DNA from: Xylocopa sonorina | Lineage: Eukaryota; Arthropoda; Insecta; Hymenoptera; Apidae | Direction: 5' to 3' | Assembly: GCF_050948175.1 (NCBI RefSeq) | Contig: NC_135195.1 | Span: 4,554,001-4,618,000 of the forward strand | Length of the DNA: 64,000 nucleotides | Part shown: positions 47,403 to 60,600 of the stretch, piece by piece | How positions within the stretch are numbered: the stretch's first letter is position 1 | Layout of the letters: the number at the start of each line of letters is the position of its first letter | Translations under genes and position numbers: made by a program | Notes under the pieces: generated by a model | Seen by the model: the letters and a program-made list of their open reading frames with translations, nothing else | Database searches by the model: none | What the model was told of the DNA's origin: nothing

Positions 47403-48319
47403 ACAATTTAATCCTATTCAATAGAGTATTATTAATGTATATATAAAAGAATGATAAAGAAACGATATACATATATTTATTTTTTACTATAGAGTGAAGA
47501 TGTTCATCAATTGTAATGAATATAAAGTATTCAACAACTGCCAAATGTTTTAATTATTCCCCTATTTCATTTTTTAAATTCTTTATGTGTGTGATTTGTT
47601 CTTCATATATAAATACAATACAACATTACTTTTATAATAACTAGATTGTACATATTTATATAAATTTGTACTTTTATAAATACAATGAAAGAAATGGAAC
47701 TTAAATAATGATTTATTTTATTCTCTGTATATTATTACATCGTATACTCTTTACTTCTTTTATATATTTTAATATTATATTTAGTTTATATTTTTACATA
47801 AACATTCACAGTAGAATAATAATACTCAAAAGAAATTTTATTTGTAGTTAATTAATGTTAGTATTTTTTTATTGTTATTTAAGGTTTAAACTATCACTAT
47901 TTAACAGACATGCTAAGTGGGTGGTATTTATTTTCTTAAACGTAAGGTTTTCTTTTACTTTATTCAAATAATTAATTATAATAAATTATTACATGAAAGC
48001 TAATAATTAAATAATTAAGTAATTATATGTGATAAGAATGTTTTTAACAGAATTTAATTATCTGACAGATATAAATTATTTATTAAACTGATATTCATTG
48101 GCATTTATTTAATCATCAAATTAAAGAGAACGCTAGATAAGTTTTGTGGATTACTAGATGATTTTTATATAAAAATATAGGAACGTTTTTGATATTTTTA
48201 TAATGATGCGTAATTTGCAATAAATTGTATGAAGTCGATTATCAAATTTATTCATTTACTTGCGAACTCGTATATTAATATAAAATAATTCTTTTACCTA
48301 ACTTTACTAATAAAATCAA
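47403..48319. other. Convergent 3' ends of the phosphatase and Dim1 genes
   Basis: AT-rich 3' UTR and spacer without coding features. On the minus strand an AATAAA (plus-strand 48,247-48,252) lies about 70 bp after the Dim1 stop and is a good candidate polyadenylation signal. Confidence 0.6.
48247..48252 (-). terminator. Candidate polyadenylation signal of Dim1
   Basis: AATAAA on the minus strand, 68 bp past the Dim1 stop codon. Confidence 0.5.
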
Positions 48320-48966
48320 CTAATAACGATATTTTGTTGAATAATCTTTAGGTGAAACAACTAAACCTCTACCTTTTCTGGCACCCCTGTAGACCGTCTC
48401 AATAATGTCGATCATTTCTTGTTTGTCTTCCAATGTCCAATTGATTTTATTATTATTTCCAGTTCCTAAATCGATCATTATGTGTTTGTTTCTAAAGAAA
48501 AACATGACTGTACAAGGATCGTACAATTCGTACCTGTAAAAGATGTTAAGAAACAAAATACTAATTTCTATTTTATAGCGAAATCATCTTGGAAGCTTAG
48601 AAATAAATTAATCAATTCAGTTTACATTTTATTGAAGTCAGGTACTTGCGTGATATCAACTAAGTAAATAACAGCAAAGTTTTTTACTTTCTCAGCGATA
48701 TTATAAAGAACTTCGTCCATTTTCATACACATTGGATCCCAATCGTGGCCAAATCTGATAACCTAAGCAGATATCATTTTCCATTTAATTTAATATACTA
48801 TATATCAAATTATTTCATTGTATATCGAACAGATCTAGAATATTCGAAATATAACTTAATCTTTAATACGTTTTAATCAGAGACTTACAACCACTCTGTC
48901 TTCTTCCGATAAAATTGCCTGGTCCACTTGCCATCCATTGTGAAGATGTGACAGCATATAAGACAT
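48320..48966 (-). CDS. Dim1: Dim1 / TXNL4A, U5 snRNP thioredoxin-like protein, 3 exons
   Basis: Dim1 (U5-15kD, TXNL4A) is a thioredoxin-fold component of the U5 and tri-snRNP needed for pre-mRNA splicing. Exons in transcript order: 48966-48889, 48762-48626, 48533-48320. They give exactly 142 aa, the usual family length. The protein starts MSYMLSHLHNGWQVDQAI and contains VIRFGHDWDPMCMKMDE, KVKNFAVIYLVDITQVPDF, YELYDPCTVMFFFRNKH and the conserved tail SPKDYSTKYRY. The DWDPMC stretch takes the place of a redox CXXC, as known for the family. Introns are in phases 0 and 2. It is transcribed away from the UDP-galactose transporter gene. Confidence 0.97.
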
Positions 48967-50419
48967 TGTGTATTTTTTATTTATTAAACACGTGCCAAAG
49001 AAAAACAGAATTAACACAACCTACTTTTCCTCTCTCGCCCTGCGATATTTTTGTATACACCGGAAGCTAATTGTCGAATAAACAATACGTTTCACGAAAC
49101 CTCTTAACAAACTATTATCGTGTGACTTAAACAATAAATTGAAATTATACAATTTTGTTTTCACTTTATTCAAAACAATCAACACTGTTACTACGATATA
49201 TCTCCTCTCAATGTGTTTATACTAAATGTTGCAGTCGCGTGTGCATACAGCAATCTCTTGACTTTTGACGTTTCGTGTGAACCTACAGAGTGACCATAAC
49301 CTTTATCTAGAGACATCAGTTTTCATTGGTCAGCTATGTTTGCATAATGTCGCATAAAACTCTAGAATAGTTTATAGTAAATAATTAATCTAGAATGGAC
49401 TTAAAAAAGCAAGAAAGTGTAATTAACTGTTCACAAATTTGTATAGCTGCATATGTATGCATGTATACGCTGATCGAATTAAGAATGCAATTCATTCGTA
49501 CCAATATGTAAACAATAGTTTATAAAATCCCTGGAACTATATTATTTTGTATATATAAGCATGTCAACTTTCTTGTATAAAATTATATTATACACCTATA
49601 TACATATTAAATGTTTGCGACACTAAATATAACCAAGTCAATCATTTTTAATGTTAATGTTTCATTAAATTTCATACATATCCATAAACTTGAGATGAAT
49701 TTCTTGGAACAATGAAGACAAGTATTACTTTATTTAAGAAGAGTTCAAATCATCTTTCGCCGTGATGTTCCTATTCCATAAAACCCTCCAACTTCTACGG
49801 ATCTCATAATAATTAATATAGGTGAAATTGTATTCGTGTGTTCAATTTGTTATTTTTCGATTTTTATTTATTCGTATAATACATGTGCTGCGTGTACACG
49901 TTGGTGATAAAAAGTAACAGAACACAAATGCCAACGTATGCACTTTTTACGTGTACACTTTCATATTTCCCATTTTTTAAAATTTAAATACGTATAGAAA
50001 AGGTGAAAGGTAATACAATAGTTTCTAAATGTATAGAGAAAATAACTTCGTAGTTAAAAGAATGTATGACTCTTTTGTATCTTTTGCCTCAGTTTAATTT
50101 GTAGTTGTACTTGATATGTTTAACTTTGTAAATACAATATTTTAAATAATTTCTTAATGACAACGTAAATTAACAACCATTTGCATTGTTATCTTTTAGA
50201 TTATTAATATGTATTTTAGTATAAACATACACTGAAAACTATGAACTTTGTTTATTCTGCATGCAATATTAAGATTAGATTCACAAAATTCAATGTACCT
50301 ATTCTTTTGTTTCATTATTTAACTTTTATATTTGTATGTACCTTATTAATAAAACACACTTATTTTTCAGATGAAATAATCGTTTCGTTAATTTCTTTCA
50401 TAAAAACTACTATATTACA
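48967..50419. promoter_or_regulatory. Shared upstream region between Dim1 and the nucleotide-sugar transporter
   Basis: Divergent genes flank this 1.45-kb interval. The first 350 bp next to Dim1 are less AT-rich than the rest. I see no clear core promoter element and no other gene. Confidence 0.4.
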
Positions 50420-51710
50420 ATGAAACAACAGCAAAGTAAGTATACGCGTTTATCATTATCTAATCTATGTCATGAATATGTATATACGTTAGTCCTTCGA
50501 TAATTATTTCAAATTCCATTTATCATTATATTTTATAGATGTTCAAGTACTGAAATACATTAGTTTAATTACTCTCACCTTACAAAATGCTCTTGTCGGG
50601 CTTAGTATGCGTTATGCACGTACACGGTCAGGAGATATGTTCCTTTCATCGACTGGTATATATTTCATTTTATATGAATTAATTATTTCTATTTATTTAA
50701 AACTTTTCTATCATATTTCTATATATAATTACTAATATTTAATATTTATATATTTTTGCAAGCTGTTCTTATGGCAGAAGTCGTTAAACTTTTAACATGT
50801 CTGATATTGGTTTTAATTGAGGAAGGAAATTTTTCAAAATTTATTTCTTCCCTGCATACAACTATTATAAAACAGCCTATTGATACTTTAAAAGTATCAG
50901 TGCCATCACTTCTATATATTATACAAAATAATCTTCTATACGTATCAGCATCTAATTTAGATGCAGCTACTTATCAGGTATATGCATTTTTTATGTCTTT
51001 AATATACTTTGTCTATTAATATTGTTATTATATGCGTTTCACATAAATATATCATTTCTTAGGTAACGTATCAATTAAAAATTTTGACGACAGCATTTTT
51101 TGCTGTGGTAATACTACGAAGATCATTAAGGAGTAACCAGTGGGCAGGTCTAATATTATTAGTCACAGGAGTAGTATTAGTGCAATTAGCACAAAGTTCA
51201 GATAATTCCTCATCAACCGGTATGAAACAGAACCGTTTACTTGGATTCTCGACTGCTTTAAGCGCATGTTTTTTATCTGGCTTTGCCGGAATATACTTTG
51301 AAAAAATACTGAAAGACTCTGATATATCAGTATGGATGAGAAATATTCAGTTAAGTTTCTTATCGCTACCATTTGGACTGATCACATGTTTCATAAGCGA
51401 TAGTAAAATATTACAGAAGCAGGGTTTCTTCTTTGGTTATGACCTATTTGTTTGGTACTTAATTGTACTTCAAGCAGGTGGAGGTCTTATTGTTGCAATG
51501 GTTGTTAAGTATGCAGATAATATACTTAAAGGTTTTGCTACATCCTTAGCTATTATAATTTCTTGTATAGCGTCTATATATTTTTTTGATTTCAATTTGA
51601 CTATTCAGTTCTCTATAGGTGCCGTTTTAGTTATATGTTCAATCTTTCTCTATAGCCATCAATCAAAGCACACGTTTGCAGATAAACATTTACCAACTAA
51701 TAAGGTTTGA
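50420..51710 (+). CDS. Ugalt: UDP-galactose (nucleotide-sugar) transporter, SLC35A family, 4 exons
   Basis: A Golgi antiporter that brings UDP-galactose, in flies also UDP-GalNAc, into the lumen in exchange for UMP. Exons: 50420-50435, 50539-50655, 50763-50977, 51063-51710; total 331 aa. The protein is highly hydrophobic with about ten membrane segments. Family-typical stretches are SLITLTLQNALVGLSMRYAR near the N-terminus, then FLSSTAVLMAEVVKLL, LYIIQNNLLYVSASNLDAA, TYQVTYQLKILTTAFFAV, GFAGIYFEKILKDS and VVKYADNILKGFATSLAI. The first exon carries only five full codons. Homology clearly places it in SLC35A. Within that family the substrate (UDP-Gal versus UDP-GlcNAc, SLC35A2 versus A3) is inferred and less certain. 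AATAAA at 52,009 is a plausible polyadenylation signal. Confidence 0.9.
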
Positions 51711-53033
51711 TACAAACTAAATTAAAGTGGCTATGCTTGTAAGATAAATTTCATACTTCTCATTGTAGCAAATACGTTAAACATTTCCAGATAAAAGTAC
51801 AATTTGTTATATTTCTATGTAAAGTTTCAATTATAACAGTTAAATTATTAATAGTTGTGTTATATCGTCTCTTATTAGTATTTTAATATATTTTTTATAT
51901 AAACATTTCAATAGTTGCATGATTCACATGTCATGTTATTTTTATATAAAATGAATTCAATATTTTACAAATAACCCACCTGCTGAGAGTATATTAAATA
52001 TACATTTGAATAAATTGTATTTTATATGGAAGACGAATACAAACTATATAAGTACAGTTTTATATTCAACTAACAAACTAATAGTATTCTTCTTAAAATA
52101 TATCGATATATATCTTAAACGATAAGATCTATTACAGAGATTTATACTTAGAAAATTTCTAGTAAAATACAGGAAGGAAATGAAAATATTGTTTCTTAAC
52201 TATATCTATACATATATAGATGTACTCATACATATACTATGTCAGTATTTTTATCATAGGTATAAGTATGTAAATGAATTTGAAAACATTAATCCATAAA
52301 CAGAATATACATCTACATATCTATTGTACTTAATTTTTAATAAATATTAGTCCTATAACGCATACACAGAAATTGTTAGATTACATTCCCAGTTAGAGAA
52401 AGTTCGAGTTTACTCGAGCAAATCTCCTGAACAACCTGCTACAAATTTTGCTGACAGAATAACTCTGGATTGAATATAGGAGAAATCTTTAATATTAAGT
52501 TATGTTAAATTCAATTAAAAAACTGTTAGTAATGGTCATATCATAGATATATAGTACTGATAGAAACTTGACAATATAGATTTGCATTCGGGTTCTAGAA
52601 AAATCTGAGAGCAAACGATGGAGTTGAATAACAAGTAAAAGTATGTATAATTATACCACATACATTTGCATTCGTGATCTTTAACTGATATTATTTATGT
52701 ATACGTAACGGAAGCAACAAGTGCCGATTTCAAATATTTAAGTTTTTAAATGGTTAGAACTTAGCGTTTAACAATGTTTATACGGACATTACTATAGAAT
52801 TAAGGCGACAAAATGATAAAATTTTGTTTAACACCATTCATAATTCAATACTTTGCATATTAATTCCAAAAAGCTTAGCATATATCCAAGTTATGTAATA
52901 TAAATAGAGATGGAGGGGATGAAGCGGTACCTTTCTTCAAGTTGGCAATACTGCAAAAGTATCACGAACGTTGATCGTTCCAGTGTAAGTAGAAACTTCG
53001 ATCTCCAGTCAGTATATAAAAGTAACGATAACA
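51711..53033. other. Ugalt 3' UTR and transaldolase upstream region
   Basis: AT-rich, without coding features. AATAAA at 52,009-52,014 could end the Ugalt transcript. The interval before 53,034 should contain the transaldolase promoter. Confidence 0.5.
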
Positions 53034-55764
53034 ATGAGTGAGTCTCAATCGAAGAAAGTCAAGATGACGAGCTCGTTGGTACAACTTAAGGAAATCACAA
53101 CAATTGTCGCCGATACCGGTGACTTCCAAGGTGTGTAAATAGAATTTTGAATAAACGGTTTTGCGCACCTACACGATCACAGATACGGTCAAAGGTGAAG
53201 GTGACTATAAAAAAGTATGGTAGAGGGAGTCCAATGGCGCCACTTTTAGTTCATCTTTTAAACATAAAAAATTTGTTTAAGTCCTTAAAAATAATATACA
53301 TTTATTATTTACTTGCAAAATGACGCACTTTATATACTCGTATTACAGTGCATACGTTAAAAATTATTAACAGTAGAATATGAAGCATGTTCTGTTAAAA
53401 AAAAAGTAACGCTAAGTTATAGTTTCGATAACATTACACGAACTGTGGTAGGGAGAAATCTTCCGACGTTACGGTTGAATTTTTTATATAGTTTCATAAT
53501 AACGCTATTTTTAGACTGTTTAAAAATTTGGAAATTTTTTATTTTCAATTACTGTAAATTATTCATTTTGAATAGAAACACATTTTTTATTATAACTATT
53601 AATTATACGATCATTAATGTTTTACAAGAATGTGTATTATAAATAGATGAATTTTTTTATTTGAACTAAAATAAGCAGTTTTACTTTGCTTTATTTATAA
53701 ATAGAAATTATTTGTTTCAGTAATTGTTATTTAATATTTTATTTAATTAAGTAGGAAGGAATTTAGTAATTGCTACTTATAATGTAATCTATGAGCTGTA
53801 ATATTTGACCTATAGATGATGGAGATAACTCTTAGAAACTTATATATGTACAAAATATTACAGCACATAATTTGATGAGTTATGGTAATTATTTGTTTCA
53901 ATTTATAAATTATTTTCAGCTATGGAACAATTTAAGCCAATAGATGCAACTACAAATCCATCTTTAATTCTAGCTGCAGCTAGTCTAAAAAGATATGCTC
54001 ATTTAATAGACAAAGCTGTGCAATACGGGAAAAAATCTGGATCGTAAGTATTATTACATATTATGATAATGAAAAAAAGTATTTGGAAATATATTAATAC
54101 TATAATGAATATTTTTAATAAACTTTTATATTTTTATTATTATTTATATGTATATATATATTTTTATAATTTTTCAATATGAATATATATATGTATTATA
54201 TAATGTTTATCTATAGTATACATATGGCATACATGTTTATACTATAAATATTAAATATTAAATTGATAATTGTAAAATGATTGTTATAATTAACATATAT
54301 ATATATAGGCGTTTTTTGTTTTAATAGATAAATTTGTAGATGTGTGTAGAATTTATAGTATGGTAAAATTTAATTTGAGGTATTATAGGATTTATAAAGG
54401 AAAAATGATATACATGAACAAAATAGTAAACATGTCAAGAAGTATAAAGGGATCAAAGTTGATTTATATGCTAACATAGAATATTCTATGAAGATTAGAG
54501 TATTATAGGAATGGAAAAATGTGTTAAAAATTTTGTAAGAAAGAAAAATAAAAGGAAGTATGAAGTGGAAGGTATGAAAGGAAAACAGTATTTATTTGAT
54601 ATGGTAACAGTGATATTAATTAAATTAATGCAACACAATTTTGAATAGCATTAATTTTAAATAGTTTTTCAATTAAAAGAAATGAACTACTTGTGAGTTG
54701 ATTTATTTGTTTCAGCACTTTGGCAGAACAGGTCGAAGCGGCTTTAGATATCACCTGCGTCTTATTTGGTAAAGAAATTTTAAACATCATACCTGGTAGA
54801 GTTTCTACCGAGGTGGATGCTAGGTTATCTTTCAATAAGGAAGCTAGTATTGAGAAAGCGAAGCGATTAATCGCTTTGTACGAAGAACTGGGTATAAACA
54901 AAGATCGCGTGTTAATCAAGCTTGCTTCCACTTGGGAAGGAATTCAAGCAGCAAAGTAAATTAGATACAATTAATTTTTACAAATAAACCAAATGTTTAA
55001 TAATGAGAAACTTCAATTCTAATTCATGCATTATTTGTACAGGGAACTGGAGGAGAAATATGGGATCCATTGTAATTTAACACTTTTGTTTTCTTTCGCA
55101 CAAGCAGTCGCGTGTGCAGAAGCAGGAGTAACCCTAATATCACCATTTGTCGGTAGAATTCTGGATTGGTAAGTTTAATCATATGTTTTTTATATGTATG
55201 TTAGAAACATATTAAATTTGGAAATTATCACGATTTACATAATCTGTATTCTTAGGTATGTAGCAAATACAGATAAAAAGTCATACGAATCCAAAGAAGA
55301 TCCGGGTGTTTTATCTGTAGCTAAAATTTACAATTATTATAAAAAGTTTGGATACAAAACAGTTGTTATGGGTGCTTCATTTAGAAACGTTGGTAAGCAT
55401 TTCAATAAAACTATCTCTAAGATCGATTTTACTTATTAAAAGTAGATGAAAATCAAGAAGGAAGTTACGATCATTAATTTTTTCATTAGGCGAAATTAAA
55501 GAGCTCGCTGGTTGTGACTTTCTGACCATAAGTCCCAAATTGTTGGAAGAATTGGAAAAGAGTAATGAGCCAATTCGCAAAGTGCTCTCAGTAGAAGCAG
55601 CGAAGAAATCTGACCTTCAGAAAATAAGTTTGAACGAAGCCGAATTTAGGTGGCTTCTCAACGAAGACCAAATGGCAACGGATAAACTAAGCGAAGGTAT
55701 TCGCAAGTTTGCAGTGGATGTTCGTAAATTAGAAAAGCTGTTGCAAGACAAAATTCAATCTTAA
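53034..55764 (+). CDS. Taldo: Transaldolase, 6 exons
   Basis: Transaldolase moves a dihydroxyacetone unit from sedoheptulose-7-phosphate to glyceraldehyde-3-phosphate in the non-oxidative pentose phosphate pathway (cytosol). Exons: 53034-53130, 53920-54043, 54716-54955, 55043-55168, 55256-55392, 55490-55764. They join to 332 aa, normal for the family. Conserved blocks include DATTNPSLILAAA, PGRVSTEVDARLSFN, the Schiff-base lysine in RVLIKLASTWEG (K142, the same number as in the human enzyme), NLTLLFSFAQAVACAEAGVTLISPFVGRILDW, SKEDPGVLSVAKIYNYYKKFGY, VMGASFRNVGEI and LAGCDFLTISPKLLEEL. All active-site elements appear intact. AATAAA at 55,937 is the likely polyadenylation signal. Confidence 0.98.
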
Positions 55765-56938
55765 ACATGAGCGAAATACCTTTTTAAGGTATGTCTATGT
55801 AATGAATGTTGTATTATAAATGATAGTACTAAAAAATCATTATTCCAGACAAGTTTTCATTGTATGATATGTTGTAACTGTTATATGTGTGAAAAATGTA
55901 CAAATTTACATCAAAATTATATTATCTACAATGTTAAATAAAATTGGGATTTTTAAGGGAATTATATTTGTATTATACAAACAATTCCCTGTTGCAGAAT
56001 GCAACAAAACTTTGTTATAGACAGGATGACTTTAAATGTTATTGTACTGATCACAAATTCGACAGTAAGTGAAGGTTACAGTTACTTCGAATGCAGGAAA
56101 GCACCTTATTTTTTAAGGAAGTAGAAAATATAACATTATCACATTTCTTAATCTACAATATTAAGTTTTTGTTTATGAATATTCATTAAGAAATTAATAT
56201 CATATCGTTTTGTAACTCACAGAAGAGATCAATAAGCGATTTCGTTTATCAAATAGAATCTTATAATTACTAATAAAGCTTGACTCTGTATACTCACTTA
56301 CCAACAACAAAAACTTATACTTGTCTATTGATTTTGCTAATAAATATTTGCGTACATAATTAGTACATACTAAAATTACAAATAATTACCAGAATAATAG
56401 TCTCTGTTTAGTTTGTCATCCAAGTACCATTTTTATTTGGTTGTTCTTAACCTATGCGACGATTGCAATTTCATGGATATAATTACAATTTTCACGTAAT
56501 CACTTCATTCTTATAGAAACGGTATATCTCGATCGTGTCAAGCTTCGTTATGGCATTTTGTAGATAAGTAAGGGCAGCCACACCTGTATTATTATCTCTT
56601 CAAAGAACGCTGAAGCTAACTGGACGAACAGCTGGAACACCTCTCAGAGAGATGACGCCAACAGCCTGTCAGAAGTTCACTTCGCTGTCGATAACGCGCG
56701 ATCAGTCCGCGTCTTCGCAAAGAGGGCGGCACGAGTAATAAACAAACATAGTTGGTGCTGCCTCCAAGTGGCAGGGTATTTAAATAGAGACTGTAACCGT
56801 CACTTGCCACTTTTCAAACGTTTCAGTGAGGCGCATATCGATTCTAGCGCGAGAAAGTTAACCGTCGGTTTCGCACGAGCGGCCCGTCAGTCGCGTCTCT
56901 TCTCTTCGAAACACACTCTGTTATAAACAACGTTCACC
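55765..56938. promoter_or_regulatory. Transaldolase 3' UTR and Ska2-like promoter region
   Basis: The first part is the transaldolase 3' UTR (AATAAA at 55,937-55,942). From about 56,600 the sequence becomes CpG-rich toward the Ska2-like ATG. It contains a TATTTAAATA at 56,777 and a TCAGTG initiator-like word at 56,823, though their 46-bp spacing is longer than canonical. A diverged half-copy of the palindromic element (56,646-56,735) lies here. Confidence 0.5.
56646..56735. mobile_element. Diverged half-copy of the palindromic MITE-like element
   Basis: It matches the right arms of the elements at 26,613-27,094 and 38,281-38,708 in order: GATGACGC, then AGTTCACTTCGCTGTCGATA, then GCGA.CAGT and GGCAC.AG. 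The left arm is not seen. It lies about 200-300 bp upstream of the Ska2-like start codon, in its likely promoter. Confidence 0.7.
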
Positions 56939-57689
56939 ATGGAGTCCGCTATTTTGCATCTCGAGCAAAGCGTGAGTATAGTTTTTAATTTATTTTCAAA
57001 TCGCTCGCGAAACAAACATTCGAATGTCACGCGGATCTCCCCGTGAGTTTCGAACACGATGGACTTGTAAATGTCAAATGCCAAATGTTATTCATTTCGT
57101 CGATGATTAGTCGATGTTCACCCTTGACCCTTTGGTATTACAGGTACAGAAAGCCGACGGAAAGTTGAACACGATCGCGTGGCAAATTGACGCTTTCGAA
57201 AAAGAATTCGAAGATCCAGAGAGCGAGGTATGTTTGTTTGAAACAACGCACGTAGAACACGAATTACATTTGATTTGTCATTACGTTTAGTAGATCTGAT
57301 TTAACTGGAAATTCGTAGCTAGTACGAGGAATCGTATATCTTTTAAATGTCAACTGTTCGATTAATAAACAATGATTTGATTAGAAAGGAAGTTAGCAAT
57401 TAACTTATTTGCTCGATGAATATCAACATCAATGTTCAAATTGCTCCTTCTATTTGTTTCCTTTTTTTTTTCTTTATGTTTTTAACAGATCTCTGTGCTC
57501 CGTCTGTTACGGTCTGTTCATCAGGTTACGAAAGATTATCAGAACCTTCGACAAGAGATATTGGAGGTTCAACAGTTGCAAAAGCAGCTATCAGACTCGC
57601 TCAAAGCGCAATTGTCTCAGGTGCATGGTCATTTTAATTTACTGCGCAGTAAGATCGTAGGGGAGAATAAAACGCAGCAATTAAAATAA
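56939..57689 (+). CDS. Ska2: Ska2-like kinetochore protein, 3 exons
   Basis: Exons 56939-56971, 57144-57227 and 57489-57689 join in phase 0 to a 105-aa, almost wholly alpha-helical protein. It begins MESAILHLEQSVQKADGKLN and continues IAWQIDAFEKEFEDPESE, then LRLLRSVHQVTKDYQNLRQEI and a final coiled coil. The N-terminal pattern (helix with LE..VQKAD..LN.I..QID.FEKEF, acidic turn, then LL..V..VT..YQ.LR.EI) resembles SKA2 of the spindle- and kinetochore-associated complex, which is about 120 aa in vertebrates. SKA holds kinetochores on depolymerising microtubules. Short coiled-coil proteins are easy to misassign, so the name is moderately sure. The gene structure itself is strong (clean GT-AG introns, consistent phases). 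Confidence 0.75.
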
Positions 57690-60600
57690 GATTAGAGTGT
57701 TTAGCGATCTTAAATTATTTCCTATAAGTTCGATTAACTTTTGTAAGTTTTGTACAAAATTGGTTGAAATGTGTTGAAACGAATATAGAGTTGTACGCGG
57801 AAGATTTAGTGCCAAAAATTAATACTAGCAACATATTTATCTTCTCTTCTTTTAATTGATGATTCTTTGCACTTTCGTTATGTGTTTCACTTGTGCTTGG
57901 TTACTATTACAAGCAATTGTTTAATTACATTAATATCATGCCATCCATTTTTTAAAACATATTTATAATATTTTGGTGATTATAATTTTTCAATTTTATT
58001 TCATTGTGTAAAAAATTGTGGGAAGTTATATATAGTTGAATAGTACTAAAAGAATTTGTTTGATCTTCTTCAACATGTAAAGCTAGCTAATACATCTTCC
58101 ACTGATCATTCATGTTTTACTATGAAATATTAAAATTACTTAATGGAGTCTAGTTACAATGAATTTTTAAATTATTTTAATATCTTTGTACATAATAGCT
58201 GTGATAGATATTAGAGTTGTATGAATATATTATATTATCGATTGATTAATCGTCTGTAATAATTTATTGTTGGATCTAATCTCTTGGTTTATAAATAGTA
58301 TGGGATCAACAGCTATCGACAAATAATTTGTTTAATTCATTGTGTAAGTGAGATATTGGGGGCCAATCTATATGCTTGTGAGTCCGTGAAAAATAAGGGG
58401 ACAAGTAAGATTTAAAAGTATTAATTTTTGGTTCATTCTTTTGCTTTCTGTTTCTCTTTTTTACGAGAAATGCTTTATTAGATGTACCAATGTAATTGGA
58501 ATAACGCGTTCGTGTCAAATGAAAGAGTACGGTTTTAAGTATATTAACGGGAATTTAGTAAAGAGGATAGCGTCGAGAATGATGAGATATTTAAAATTAT
58601 CAGAATATTTGAATAATAGTCGAGTAATTAAAATCAAAATTTAAATAATTCTGTAATTACTTCACTCATATTTAATACGCGATTGCAAAGCGTGGTTCTG
58701 TTTATGTTCGTTGTAGAGCATAGAATAACATCTATAGTACTTATATACTGGGTGACATTATGATAATATGTTTTAATTGTATCTCGAATACCCGTTTCAT
58801 TATTCCAATCTACCAGAAATCTATATCTGTCGCACAATATTCCGAAATGAGGTTTCTCTAATTGATTAAAAATTTCACATCATTTCCTACGCGTTAGTGG
58901 AATCAGATTATATCGATTAATTAAAATGGTTACAATAATACTCTCTTTAGCAGGAAAGAGATAAAAATACAAGTTTCTAATGGTATTTAATTAGAACGAA
59001 ATTGTACTTTTTACCTAGTGAATAATGCGTATATTCACTATAATCACCCTGTATGTAGTTAGTAATTACTTCCTCTGCAATAATAATCTAACTATTCTTA
59101 CATTAAATATATACACATATATATATATACACCGAAATTAAACTGAAAATTATTCTTTATAATTGACCAGTAAATTTTCTAAACTGTATTATTCCAATGG
59201 ACGACTCATGTATGTATACACAACCGACGTTAGTCGCTGTTTCTAGCGTTCTGTTTCTAACGAATAATACTTTAATTGTGTATGTACGTACGCGGCGTGT
59301 AGAGTAGGAAAAACTGGCAGGCATATTTTATGAGACAAATGTATAGAGGAAAATGTTAAACGCCAAGGGGCTGTCGCATACGTTAGGGTATGAAAATATT
59401 GCCTTAATAGACGGATACACACGTTCGATGCGCTGGTGCGAACTATGCTGGAGTTACACTTCGCTACGATGTATATATAAGTCGAACAAGTCTGTTACTT
59501 AATAATGCGTAAATACCATACGGTGTACTTTCTTGTACACTGGTCATTGGTCGATTACGTGCGTTTCAAGAAAATGTTTATACCTTTCCGTTGAATCTCG
59601 GATCTGTACGCATCTGTAAGCTTTTAAGTTTAACTTCGATACACAAAGGTGGAAACGAAGAGCGTGAAGTTGAAAATCTTCTCTTTTCATTTCCTCCCCG
59701 TCCCACGTTCCGCAGAAGAGAACGAGAACAGAATGATTTAGAGCGTTGGCGTGGCATTTTCTTGAATGGAGTAACTGAGTTTCATGATGGTACGCTAGTA
59801 CCAGTCGCTCGCGTAATGAAAGAAAAGGAAAGAAGGAAGAAGCGAACCTTTTCAAGCATAAAACAGATCGTTCACCTATTTAATGTAATCATCACTCTCT
59901 AAGAGACACTCCTCTAAGTCAATACTAACGGTTCAGAAAGAGGGAATATTTGTGATACTCAGTGACTCGCACGTTTAATCAGAGTTCATTTGTATTCCAG
60001 TCAATCGGTCGGTTGTGGTCCCCGCAATGCGTATCGACGGTCACACTCTATAGACACGGGGATTGACTGGAAATATAAATCAACCTCTTGATTGACCTCT
60101 AGCCTTTATATCTAAGCAATTAGATCTGGTCTATTTCGGAACTATACCGATGCATACAATACACGTACATGTATATACGGTAGCGGCGTTGGTCAGAGTC
60201 ACGTGTACGTTTTTAATTGCTACACCCCGTGCGGCAATAAAAATTAAATCAACCCCCTTCTACGGGACAGAATAGTCCACTGCATCGATCCGTCAGGTTT
60301 TTTTTTATCGCAATATCGTTTGAAATATATACGTGTACATAAAAGTCAGCCTGACTATTTTCGAATTGATAATGTTATTATTCCAGTTTGGAATCTTTTA
60401 TTTTATCATTAAAATGAGTGTGTTGTGGCGTTGAAATTTCACTTCTCAAACATGAATTAAGTTTATATAAAAGTAAGAAGTTGACGCAATTGGTCTTTTT
60501 ATATTTAGTTTATATTTTGAACAATAAGAGATATTTACCGAGGGGTTGAATGGATACTTCACCGAGTACACGTTGTATGGTTAAAATACTCGAACAAATA

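Noticed and set aside
53012..53021. TATATAAAAG as a TATA box for transaldolase
   Set aside because: It sits only about 13 bp upstream of the start codon, too close to serve this ATG unless the transcript starts inside the coding region.
58306..58837. Overlapping 60-70-codon frames on both strands
   Set aside because: AT-rich, mutually overlapping, without splice signals or known domains.
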